From contig NC_135360.1 in NCBI RefSeq assembly GCF_051622035.1, positions 25,805,206 to 25,869,205 on the forward strand: 64,000 nt of DNA. The letters run 5' to 3'. Origin of the DNA: Arctopsyche grandis (lineage: Eukaryota > Arthropoda > Insecta > Trichoptera > Hydropsychidae). This document shows positions 22,260-34,400 of this stretch, piece after piece. The position numbers and the translations under genes are program-made. The notes beneath the pieces were generated by a model, which saw only the letters and a list, made by a program, of their open reading frames with translations, had not been told where the DNA came from and searched no databases. How positions within the stretch are numbered: position 1 is the stretch's first letter; the number at the start of each line of letters is the position of its first letter.

Positions 22260-22642
22260 GTTGTAATCTGTGTACATCAGTGGTCGCCACGCAGCCTTTT
22301 TTCGAGCGTAGTTAATATTTTTTTGGGCGTGAACCTTATTTTTCAACTACTAAGGGTCGAATGCCAGTCGAGAAATTGATATTGTTCTCGCATATTTTGA
22401 AAAGAAATAGCTGCAATGAATACTTATGGTCAGTCTCCGGTGCATTATGATGCGCCGGCTCGAAATAAATGGGTTCCTTTTGTCAATTTATATTGTTAAC
22501 CTTTTTTTTTTGCTCTAGAAAGCAAAAAAAAGGAAATTGACAATATGAACCCGTTTCAGCGCACTTCCGCGCCTATCTCTTCTTATGGTACTTAAAATAC
22601 CTGCTATGCCCGTTCATTGGGATAATTTTTGTATGATATTAC

Positions 22643-22749
22643 TAGTCACCGGACCCAGAAGGTGCCGCGTATTGTTCAAAGGTTGTAAATGCATTGTTAA
22701 GATTTACAACAATGGAACAATGGATAGCACTGTGACTATCCGGTGTCTA
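22643..22749. mobile_element. hAT-type MITE (TAGTCACYGG family), copy 3
   Basis: The 107-bp element TAGTCACCGG...CCGGTGTCTA is flanked by a perfect 8-bp duplication GATATTAC (22635-22642 and 22750-22757). Its right end differs from copies 1 and 2 but matches its own left end better (TAGWCACCGG). Confidence 0.9.
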
Positions 22750-22902
22750 GATATTACTGTTAACTAAATACAATTTTTTAGTAAGCAAGACGTTATTTAG
22801 CTGCCAATAGGCATAGAAAAAAGCCCGCGTGTCGACCACTGATGTATGTACATATATGTACATAGATTGAACGATACAATGTTCCAAACTTGATATTATT
22901 TA

Positions 22903-23106
22903 CATATATCGATGACTTGGTGCACAGATATTGTATGTCCATTTTTTGAATTTCTATCGAATTTTAAGTTTGTAGATGCTGGAATAATTGTATACCACAT
23001 AAATTACTTTAAATTATTCCAGAATGTACGAACTTTAAATTCGATACAAATTCAAATATGGACATATGTATATACAATAGCTGTGCACCAAGGCATCGAT
23101 ATGTAT
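22903..23106. mobile_element. Foldback element, GTGCACCAAG ends, copy 2
   Basis: A palindromic element of about 200 bp. CATATATCGATGACTTGGTG with CACAGATATTGTATGTCCAT on the left is mirrored by ATGGACATATG...ACAATAGCTG and TGCACCAAGGCATCGATATG on the right. The symmetry continues inward through TCGAATTTTAAGTTTGTAGA and CTGGAATAAT to a short loop. Non-coding; superfamily unknown. Confidence 0.75.
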
Positions 23107-23109
23107 ATT

Positions 23110-26100
23110 TTAATGATTTATCAATTTTATGCAATAACTAAATCAACGAAATCATTGTAATATCCTTATTTCAATATTATCCCACTTAAAAGCGATTTTT
23201 TTAAATTTTGTAAGTGCTTAAGCAGCATCTCTTGAATTGAGAATTTGTCTGAAAGTTTTTATTTAATTTGGGCGAATAAACGTTTCCCAACCCGGAAAAG
23301 TAAATTATCGATGAAAACCGAAAGTCAACATTCGTATGCTAATTATGAAAATCGATCGCACAAAATGACGTATAGATTTCATAATACGCTAATGTGTCAC
23401 AAAATGTGCCAAAAATCAAAATTTCCTGTTTTTTTACAACCAATCGTTAAAATCTTTATATAGATATATCGATGTCATTATGCATATGTACATATATTTG
23501 AATATTGATTTTTCTTCCGCAATCACGCGAACTTTCCAAATTAGCATCGACAACAAGAAAGCAGTGCTAATGAATTATTGTACTTAGTGGCAATTAGAAA
23601 AATAATAGCCCACAAAATTTTGCTATAAAATCGCGTTAGAAAGATCGTTTAACGTCGCGGATTACTCGAGATAATATTTATGTATGTAATGTAATCGATG
23701 CCCTTGTCGATAGGCGTTCATTTTATTTGTTTCTCATCCTCATTTCAGTAATAATATTTTTAAAAATAAATAACTCGGAACGTTCCAAATCGTTGTATAA
23801 TATTATTTAAAAAATTCGTGCGAAGGTCGACGTACGAAATAATTCATTCAATCGCCATTACTTTTTATGTATCAAAAAATAAATCGTTGCAACTAAGTGT
23901 AGGCAATAATTGATGAACATAAAATGTATAATTTTCATACATAACCTCTTCATTTAGGCATTCTACAAACAGTTCGTATTAAATTATATTTATATGTAAT
24001 TAACTACGCATATGGCATGTTGAAAATTCGTCTGAAAAAAAATTGTGGATATGTATAATTATGATTTGAGATGAATTTAAAACTCAATTCATTCAACGGT
24101 ATTACCGTTAGAATAGTTATATAAGACAATGTGATAACTGGTATCATATTGTTCGAAAATTTGCAGGGTGGGTGGGGGCCATTTCTAATTTTTAATACAC
24201 ACATTTTCTTTTCGTTACATTATTAACTAACTTCGCCTTTGTGCCCGGTTTAGAAACCCTGCTTAAAAATAAATTTTTGCGGCCTTAGTTGAGAAACCCT
24301 GCTTGCGTAATATTATCATGTAGATATGACCGACAATTTCAATACAGTAATTATTTTTGAAAACGCATTTGAAACTTATTGAAAAAATTGATTTTGCGCT
24401 GAATAGTCCATTCGCTGAATTATCATCCGCTGAGTTGTCGTTGCGCTGAGTTGTCTGCGCCGAAAGGTCGGCGCTAAGTTGGTTTGCTCTGAGATATCGG
24501 TGCGCCATTATTTCTTTTGTTTGATGAGAATTGTGTCAAAAAAGTGGAGGCAAACTTATTGTAACTTAAAATTTTAAAAATAATTATGATTTTTTTAATG
24601 GGGTGCAGATGTAAAAAAAAAATTTGCTGGACAAGTGTGCCTGTCCAGGCTTTATGTATTCCATCCTTGTCAAGGGGAGTGCTAACCGTCTCTCCTTTCA
24701 ATAGACACGATTGTTGACAGTCATAATTTTGTATATATGCTGCAAACGTCAACACTTTCGCTTGGACGCTAGTAAAAGTTTGAACCAAGACATTTTTTCA
24801 TTTTTTTTTATTATAATACACATATTTTTTATAAATGTTATATAAAATGCGTTTAAAAGTATTTATCATTGATTATCATGTACAATAATTTTCATTGAGT
24901 CAATTTAATATAGAAATAAATGTTACGTTTTGACTTCAATACCAATAGATGTCGCTCGATGCTCAAGTTTTCTCTATCATATATATAAATACAATCATAT
25001 TATTGCGTATTTTAAATGCAAGGTTTTATCGCATCACAATACATATTTAGTATGTATATATGAATTGTAGATACATTTTATAATTATATTTCAATCTGTA
25101 ATAAAAAAAAAATGTTTATTATTTTTAATACTGCGAAATTACATACATGCATTAAATGTTTTTAAAATATTAATTGGATATTTGATATTTAAAATAAAAA
25201 ATATACATATGACACTTTCATACTAATTTTTTGTCTGCATATGCATTATACATATATTGTTAATCTATGTACAAGCATTATTCTTACTACATAATATCTT
25301 TAATATTTTGCACGTGCAAAAACATTTTATGTACCTTGAATCCAAACGATTTAATTATGTAATATTTGAAATTAGACACATCTTTAATTCAACCACTATT
25401 ACCGTGGGCAATGTATATCGGCCTTCTTTTGGTATAAATATATAAATAAAATAAAATAACAATATGTAAATATTATATATGTCTGAATAAATTTGAATTT
25501 ATAATTTAAATTTAATTAGTTTCCCAGATGATGTCTCAACTGCTACACATAAATTTTGCAATATTTTCTAATTGAAATGCGGTTTGTTTGAAAATAATAA
25601 AAAGTAATGTTATTCATTCGGTTTGTGTAAACTGCACTGACTCCGTTATTCAGTTAACGTTGCAAAACAATAAAATTGTATATTTTATTATTTATTTTAC
25701 TGCAATTTCTTTCACGGTCGACAAAATTCTTTAGAATTGCTTAGATAGCACTAAAAGGTTATCTATTGCGTAAATAATTCATACACAACAAAAATTGCAT
25801 ACAAATTTATATACAAAATTTGCTCACTTCTCGATATTGGGATACATTATATCATAATTCTTGACCTGACAAGGTTGGCTTTTCTCTGATTGGATTGTAT
25901 AATTTATACTAGCTTACGTCTTGATTCCGAATATGGTATTTACGTCATTTTCGCGCTTGAATGCCAATTTTTAATACATTTTTACAATATTTGCGTGTTG
26001 TTTATTGTTGTTAGATATATTCGTCTGTTCCGCATATATTTGAATACATTTTTATGGTAGGTCAAAGCCACTATTGTGCGTAAGTTTATATTTAGTATCT

Positions 26101-27200
26101 TGTCTATAACTGCCATTATATAAATATACATATGTATGTGCATATTTTAATGGAATTTTTTTTTCCGATGGCTATATAGCATATGAAGGTTTTTGAACAT
26201 TATTTAATTGCAATTTCGATTTACGTTGCACTTCCTATCTTCTTCGGTAATGAAGTCGATGGACTGGTTCTTGTTGCGAAAATAAGTACTGAATAACCTT
26301 AACGGAGAATATTCACCTTTCGGAGAGCACTTTGTACATCAATTATACATATATGTATGTGCTCGAATGAATTATACTGCTTGTTGTTCCATCGACGGGA
26401 TATACTTATCTGCTTTTATTCATTTCCTGTATCAAACAGTTTAAACTTGAAAATTTTTCATACAGAAATTTGTTTATAATGATAATAGCTTTCATCTATG
26501 ATCTTTTTTGAATTATACTTGTGTGATTAGTATACATTTAAGCACGATATAATACATGTAAGTATAACTCTCATATAAAATTGTAATGATTCTTCATATT
26601 TATGAGGATAATATTTTTCGTGGAAAATCTATTGTTCATATCATTAAATACAAACGACGCTTGAATCATGTTTTTATATATTTTAGCTGAAAAGATTATA
26701 AATAGAAGTCAATTATTTTCTAAATTTATAAATCAAACATTTTGTTATAAAAATGCTTAATTTATATTTTGACCTTTCCTATATGACATATATGACAAAA
26801 TTCAAGTACGACATATATAAATTGCAAACTGATCTCAGTTCTCGGACAGCTTACCTCAGTTCTGTTTAAGTTTTCTACACTTTCAATCCTACAATTGAAC
26901 TAATCAACATACTAAACCTTCAACGGAGGTGTATACAACCTATTTTTATTTTTTATTTCAATTACAGAAACTAAATATGTAGATAGAGAGAAGAGATATT
27001 TTGTTGAATTTTCTTTGTCATTTGCCTAATCGACTGATGGCTTATATGATCTTCCATGTATCATAGTTTAATAACTAAATACGGAACATGTTATAATTTC
27101 AGATATCTATAACTTATATTAGTTTATTCATCTATATGTATCAAATTATTTAAATATATGTATTGGCGACCATATTTTTATTCGAAAATTTGATTATTCT
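23110..27200. other. AT-rich DNA, no gene
   Basis: No supportable gene. It contains a short degenerate tandem array at 24399-24510 of units like CGCTGAGTTGTCGTTG, with GAAACCCTGCTT twice just before it (about 24253 and 24294). CAATAGATGTCGCTCGATGC near 24950 resembles CAATAGATGGCGCTAAATGC at about 16232. The rest is simple AT-rich sequence. Confidence 0.5.
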
Positions 27201-27334
27201 TTTGTTTTCAATAAAATATTATGAATGTATTACACAACAATTCTATACAATACAATCCAATCTTTACAGAATCTAAAAAACCACAAAAAAATTTTAGACA
27301 TCTTCTATATTTTAGACATCTTACAATTTCTATG

Positions 27335-27341
<7 letters not shown>

Positions 27342-27419
<78 letters not shown>

Positions 27420-27440
27420 TTATTTATTTATTTATTTTAA
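27342..27440. repeat. (TA)n microsatellite followed by (TTTA)n
   Basis: An uninterrupted AT dinucleotide run to about 27415, then TTTA tetranucleotides. It directly precedes a hairpin at 27445-27490, an arrangement seen at LINE 3' tails. Confidence 0.9.
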
Positions 27441-27444
27441 ACAG

Positions 27445-27490
27445 ACCATTGTGGCATAACAGGAATTCCTAAAGCGCCACAATGGTCAAA
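27445..27490. repeat. Hairpin GACCATTGTGGC, possible LINE 3' end
   Basis: GACCATTGTGGC and GCCACAATGGTC form a perfect 12-bp stem around a 22-base loop. The TTTA-rich run next to it suggests the 3' hairpin plus tail of a non-LTR element on the - strand. No coding part adjoins. Confidence 0.55.
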
Positions 27491-27600
27491 AAATATAACA
27501 CAAAAAAGAAAAAAAACAAAATAATAATGTATAATTATAATAATAAATAATTTCAATATATGTATATGTACATATATACATAAATATATGCGATTAGATT

Positions 27601-27701
27601 AGGGCTGCCATACGTTCCGGTAGACCGGGACATGTCCCGGTTTATAGATCGGTGTCCCCATGTCCCAGTCCATGAGTCAGTTGTCCCGGTTTTTACTTTA
27701 T
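27601..27701. repeat. GTCCCGG-rich repeat fragment
   Basis: It contains GCTGCCATACGTTCC, CCGGGACATGTCCCGG (a 16-bp perfect palindrome) and TTGTCCCGGTTTTTAC. Similar words occur near 12340. It resembles subterminal DNA of hAT-like elements. The RTE insertion at 27715 splits it from the repeat at 28408. Confidence 0.5.
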
Positions 27702-27714
27702 CTATGTACGTAGT

Positions 27715-28396
27715 TTATGATAGTAGATAGAATGCAAACAGACACCGGAAATCTAACCTTGGATGGAGAGGTGATAGAAAGAGTAAAAAGATTCAAATAC
27801 CTGGGTACCTGGCTGAATGAAGAGATGGACCCAGATGAAGATCTAAGAATCCGCATCGAAATTGCTAGAACAGCATTTGTAAAAATGAAGGCGGCGCTTA
27901 CAAACAAGCATCTCAATCTTCATACGCGGTTGAGATTCGCGAAGAGCTACGTCTGGACAGTATTACTACATGGATGTGATACGTGGACTCTGAAGACCAA
28001 GATGATCAGCCGCATTGTAGCTTTTGAGATGTGGGTCTATAGGCGTATGCTGAAGATTCCGTGGACCAAAAATATATCAAACGAAGCTGTCCTGGGCATG
28101 ATGGGGAGAGGCAGGGAACTTGTTTCTGTCATCAAGCGGAGAAAGATGGAGTACCTCGGACACATGATACGGGGTCCAAAATATGAATTTCTCCGTTTGA
28201 TAACCATGGGGAAAATAGAAGGAAAAAAATGGATTGGCAGGAAAAAGTTATCTTGGCTTCGAAACATGCGCATGTGGACCGATATGAGCGCCGAAGAGTT
28301 GTTCCGAGCCGCTGAAGACCGATGCGGATATCTTCAAATAATCGACGAGGTGGTCGCCAACGTCCGGATGCGGAAAAGGCATTAACAAGAAGAAGA
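27715..28396 (+). mobile_element. RTE-type LINE, 5'-truncated, with target duplication
   Basis: The open frame 27717-28385 (222 codons) encodes the C-terminal end of an endonuclease-reverse transcriptase. It reads ERVKRFKYLGTWLNEEMDPD, then LHGCDTWTL, EMWVYRRMLKIPWT, RKMEYLGHMIRGPKYEFLRL and IEGKKWIGRKKLSWLRNM. These blocks are characteristic of the region after the reverse-transcriptase core in insect RTE/BovB-like LINEs. Endonuclease and the catalytic YxDD region are missing because the element is 5'-truncated. It ends in an AAGAAGAAG tail. An 11-bp duplication ATGTACGTAGT flanks it (27704-27714 and 28397-28407), which marks an intact, relatively young insertion; the frame is still open. 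The clade is inferred from motif memory, not a search. Confidence 0.85.
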
Positions 28397-28407
28397 ATGT
28401 ACGTAGT

Positions 28408-28590
28408 AACAATAGATGAAGTTTTGTGATCATGCGAAAATTCGAACTCGAGATTTCGACTGATTCGAACTCAGAATCGATTACTGATCACGTTTTCATG
28501 ATCTAGAAAAAATGTGTATGTGTCTGTGTATTTTGGGCATTTTTTGAACACCGTTAGTCCTATCGAACTGAAACTTATTTTATCTAGCAG
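28408..28590. repeat. Dispersed repeat, copy 2 (also at 1-190)
   Basis: It matches the first about 180 bp of the window in the same orientation. It starts right after the right target duplication of the RTE insertion, so the insertion landed at its left edge. Confidence 0.6.
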
Positions 28591-28599
28591 TCAGTTAAT

Positions 28600-31452
28600 C
28601 ATAAATTAAATACAAACAAGTATATGTGGGAATGAAAGGTGTAAGGGCGGCAGGCAGTTAAGGACAAGTAATATAGTAATATAGCAAATATAGTCGCCAG
28701 AGCTAATCATACCCTCATCCCAGCGCTCGTTTCACGGTCATTTTACCGTGTGTCCAATACGCCGGGTGACCTGAAATTACTTAATTATATACACAGAGCC
28801 GTGCGAAGGGAGCGACAGTCCCGAGCTTTAAAACAGTGCTCCTATATTTCAGTCTAAATAGCTCGCGACCATCGCGAAATCATGAGTTTTTTAATCCTAC
28901 CTTTTATCATTCAATTTCTAAACACCCCGATCGGCATCTCGACTATTATAGTTGCCCTAGCGTAGATGGCTTTCCTTTAGAAATATGTACATACATATCA
29001 AAAGCGTCTACCTCATCAATATTTCAACAATTTCGTATAGAATATTCCAAGATATTCAACACACCCTGTATTAATTATATTGCCTTCCTTAAAATCAATA
29101 AAATGGTATTTACTAAATGTCAAACTATCGTTAAATGTATACGAAGTAGGCAGGCATAATTGCCTTTAATAGTAAATCAACTTCGCTTCTACTACAAAAT
29201 AAATACGGTCTAATATTTTTATTTCGCTTTAGACATATTTTAACATTTCCCAAGTAAAAAAAGGTGACAATTGACTCTAACCAATTGTCCAAACATCGGT
29301 TTCACTATAGACTTATATAGAAACAATTGCAAATAGCAGATATCCACTTAGCACTAAATTTCTCAACACTCTCCAGCTTTGGAGACGTGCATTCATACAT
29401 ATATCATCGTGTCCAATATTTATACATCGTCTTCTAATCAAGGTCAAAACTGCGCAAGTCATCGCTGATTTGTGTGCGTAAACTTTCGGTGAGTGGAACG
29501 CGACCCACATTTTGAGGACCCCCCCCCCCCCTCAATTATTATTACCGTTCTTCGATGTTACGGCATTTATGTTATGTACGTTCACTTTTCAGATGGCATT
29601 ATTTGTTATTTCGAATGCACGTTAATACATTTTTTTAAGTGAGCTGATTGCAATAAATGCTCACTTTGCGTGTCGGTTAACTATTGTACATGTTTAGCTA
29701 ACTCGATGTAATTTGGGTAATTTTTATTGTTTTTTTTTTATCTTCTCTATTGCCTCATAGTTAGTTCGAGGTCGTTAATAGTGTGTTGGATTAACCCGTT
29801 GAGATCCGCTATCATTTGGTCTGTGGAAAATTATTGGCCGTGACATTAAGTAATTTTAAATAAATTATTTTTGTAATATATTAATTGTATATGTAATTAA
29901 ATTGAATCAATTATAATTCTAATTGTGAAATAATCTATAGATAATAATTATATAAATGTACAAATTATGACAACTCACTGATTTTATCCAATTGACGTTC
30001 CAAGTCTTTCTAGGTCACTTTACCTATATATAATTTTCTTTAAAGCCTTATTTCACTCGTAGAATGTGCCAAGCCAAGCCAACAAAATTGAAAACTCTTT
30101 AATTTAACGACAAGTTTTTATATCTTAGCGTTTGCAATTCTGTTTTCATCTCCGCTACTCTTCTGAGAAATGACCCACACTTTTAACCTGATGCTCTCAT
30201 TGAGTATCTAAAATATACCGTAAGCTTGTTCTGTATGCTCACTTAATTTTTATTCTGAATACTAAATTTAATTTAATTTCCTGTTATTAATATTGATAAA
30301 CATTTGAAAAACAAGACAGAAATGGGTATAATCTTTAAACAATAAATGCCAGGAATATACCACGAATTTGGGATTATAAAAAGTCTTTACCAAAAATACT
30401 AGATAATCATATCCATTTTTATTAAGTAATCTTTGAGTTAATCTAATCCAATCGTCTTCTTGCTGATGTCTTCGTCAACCAATCGTCTTATTGTGACTAT
30501 CCAACCATAACACTATAAAACCATTTATAATCGTGAAATATTCTTGATTAACTTATATTTTATCACTTCATTATGAATCATTGATTAGTTTAGTACACAA
30601 TGCTCTTATGTATGTTCGTACTAATGTTTTAACCTTGTCGTCCGTTGATATGCGGATTTGAATTGATCAATCAGTTCGCTATCAACTGTCTGATCTGTTT
30701 TATTTCAAATTTACGAATCTAATTGAATGATATCTTTGTATTATACATTGTATTCCTTTATTTCCTATTCGCTTATATTCTAGTAATAGTTTCCAATTGA
30801 CACTTATTAAAGTTGTGATACTTTACTTTGAACGTTTACCTATTTCAAGTTCACTTAGCACTCGAGCGCTAATATTCAAATAAAAAATGTGCCAAAAATG
30901 AAATGCAATCGAACGAAATCCAGACAGCACTTTCTCGCGTGCAAATAATACGCGTGTTTATTTTGGAAGTGAATTTTGTTTATAAAACCAATAAATTTAT
31001 TCGATGCTTGTTTTCATTACTGTTTTATTATTGTTTCAGAATGGTTTCCTGCTCTGCCTCGGACGAAACAACTTCTTGACCTTAAACACCATACGATTTA
31101 TAATACATAAAATGTAGATAATAATAATTCAAGTGTAATTGCACTGACCACGAACCGAACGTTTATAAAACGCATACATACGTTTATAAATATAAATCGT
31201 TCGAACTCGACTCTCTTATACAAAAACAGAAGGCATATAAACTGCTAAGATAGAAATTTGTGATAAACTTAATTTAATAAATATTGACTAACTGTGATTT
31301 ATTATTAATATACTTATAAATATTTATCGATAAACCCAAGCATATTAATTTTTATTATCGATAGTTTTTTTCTTTAACATTTTCAAAGCAAGGTTATCCA
31401 TAATGTTGTAATTGAATTCATGATAAAAATTGTGTATAATTAAACCGACAAA
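28600..31452. other. 5' flank of Abcd1, no gene recognised
   Basis: AT-rich. 28640-28830 is richer in G+C and looks like a repeat or LTR fragment, without identifiable ends. A C12 homopolymer lies at about 29520-29531. An acceptor-like ATTGTTTCAG (ending about 31040) precedes AATGGTTTCCTGCTC, which could belong to an untranslated Abcd1 exon. No promoter was identified with confidence. Confidence 0.4.
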
Positions 31453-34400
31453 ATGCCTGCTATACTGTCGAAGGTGCGTGACGATATCACGTTGGCGTAT
31501 TCCAAGATTCCAACGCCAGCTCTTTACGCTTGTGCTGCTGGAGCTTTTACCGTCGGATTAGTCGGCTACAAGCTCCTACATCAATCCCAACTCCAAGCAA
31601 CAAATGGATCCAAGACTTGCTCCAATAGGGGACGTCACATCAACAACAACTATGAAAAAGTCATACTTGAAAAATGCAAGACTCCGACCACCTGCAGTGC
31701 CAAAGTCGACAAAGATAAGTGCCAAACTTGCAGGAGCGGAGCTGAGTGTGAGAATGATCAGAACCCAGCCGATTCGGACGAAGAAGACGCGGGAGAGAAG
31801 AACAAACTGTTGAGGACCTTGCGCGCCAGAGTTCCAGGTCTCAACAAGCAGTTCATGAAGGAGTTTCTCGTCCTAATCAAGATCATGGTGCCCAAGCTGT
31901 ATTCCAAGGAAGTCGCTTTACTCGGTGTGCACACGCTCTGTTTGTTCACCAGGACCTTCCTCTCCATATATGTGGCAGCCCTTGAAGGTTCCATAGTCAA
32001 GTATATTGTGAAGAAGGACGTGCACAACTTCCTACTGATGCTACTCAAGTGGTTCGGCATCGCCATACCGGCTACGTTCATCAACTCCATGATCAGATAC
32101 TTGGAGAACAAATTGGCTATTGCCTTCAGGTACGACTAGTAAAATATATCATCTTTATGTATTTTATTCCATTGATAGATCTATGGACTGGCCGATTTAT
32201 AACATATAACCATGAATGTAATCGATCAACTTTGTACTCGCCGTAGCAACAAGGTCAACATTTTTGTTTCGACGTGTAGAAGACGATTTATTATAAACTT
32301 ACAGTTAGATCAGTCATTATATCTAGAGAAATTGAGATTGATGAAGAAGTTTCCATTTACTAGATGTAATTGTGGGTTTTATTACCATCAACAAATGTAA
32401 AGTTCAGTATATATTAGAGCGGTCTCCGTGACGGGCCTGAATGTGAAACGCCCGAAAACGCAAATATCGGAAGGCAAAGATCGAAAATCGAAATATCTTA
32501 AGTCGAAAGATCAAAAAAAAGAGTGCATGGTAAACGGTACATACTCACTTAATTTGCGCGAGCAGGATACAACATTCGGGCCCGTGAGGTAGACCCATAT
32601 TAGAGCAACTACATATGTATGTCAAAGTTTGTAGGTTTGAAGGCTTCGTTTGTTGCCTTGTTGCTCATCTTCATATTGGATTTGTTTTAAACACAGGAAA
32701 TGCTTACAATAAACCCAGTTACTTGTTGACGTCATCGGTTTTAGAATAATTTCAACTATGACTTTAGTTCCTTACATATTGAAATCGAATGTTGACACCT
32801 ATTACTCTTTTACCTCGCCGATTTAACTACAGACCGGTGGTTCAATCTAATGGCTAAAATGAATTTAGTATTTTTTAATATATAAGAAAATTTATAATCC
32901 GTTTGCGGAAAATGAAGTCCGTCAGTTTAATGTTGACAGATCAATGACACGATATTTAGACAAATTCGTCAATCAAATCAAACTTAAAATTTCAATGATG
33001 GAATTGCTTTCTAAAATCAGTATTTTTATTTATTTAAATATATATACACATGCAATCAAGTGCATACATATGCATACATTTTTTTCTAAAGATTAAATTT
33101 GAATAAGTAATTAATATATTTCAGAATTATGTTTTTTCGTGTGCATTACAGATATGTATTCAATTACGTACATATTTATAGATATGCATTTTTTTATTAT
33201 TAATAATTATCATTGAAACTTTTATAGCTAAGAAAAAACTTATATTTATGTTTTAACATTATCCAAAATTACTTAATGATGTAAATTATAATCCATCCTG
33301 TTTAAAAAAAAACTCGTTTTACTATTAACATACATATGTACATTATATCTATAAATTCACACATTTTTCAAATAAATATTTTAGATCACGGTTAGTGGAT
33401 CACGCCTATAGGATGTATTTCAAGAACCAAACATACTACAGAGTATCCAATTTAGATAGTCGAATAGAGAACGCCGATCACAGGTATGCAATCGATTATT
33501 CATCTTATGTATATATGTAAATGCTTATCATATATTAATAATAATTCGATAATACTTTCAGATTGACCGAAGACGTGTGTATGTTTGCGTCATCGTGTGC
33601 TCATCTTTACAGTCACTTGACTAAACCGTGCTTCGATTTGCTTCTAATCGCCATCACGATGGCTAGATTTACACATAAAATGAAAGCAAATATCATAGCG
33701 GGTAAGTTTTTTTTTTCTATAATTATACACGTATTTATGATTCACATTGCACTCATAAAGTTATATCGATCAGGTCCAATGTTCGCTGTGATTGTGGTGG
33801 CGGTCACTGGCAACATCATGAGAGTTCTCAGTCCCAAATTCGGTCAACTAGTCAGCGAAGAAGCCCAAAGACACGGTTACTTACGGCACATTCATTCTAG
33901 AATCATCGCTCACGCCGAAGAGATCGCTTTCTACGGTGGCCATAAGGTGTGAATCTTGTGCTCATTTTTATTATGTGTGTACCATATGTTGGATTACTTA
34001 ATTGTATTATCTGTTGATGATTTTCCAGGTTGAATTGCATCAGTTATTCAATGCGTACAATGGTCTCGTGTCGCAGATGAACGTAATATTCGGTCAAAAA
34101 TTGTGGTTTGTCATGTTGGAACAGTTCTTTATGAAGTATGTATGGAGCGGCACTGGAATGGTGATGGTGTCTCTGCCAATTCTAACAGGACAGACTAAAG
34201 CTGGTTAGTTTATAAGCAGATTAACGTTTAATAGTTTTCTATTTTATTTTATATGTCATGATTGAAGTTGTCGTTTTGACATATATTGTAAATACCATTC
34301 ATGTCTAGATATATTATATCAGATCATTTGGTTTTTGAAGCCCATAAGCTCAGTCACCTTATGGGCTTCTGATTTATTTCAAAATCTAGCTCCCCAAAAC

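Noticed and set aside
27221..27472. Open frames of 71-83 codons over the TA microsatellite
   Set aside because: They encode only Ile-Tyr repeats from the dinucleotide run.
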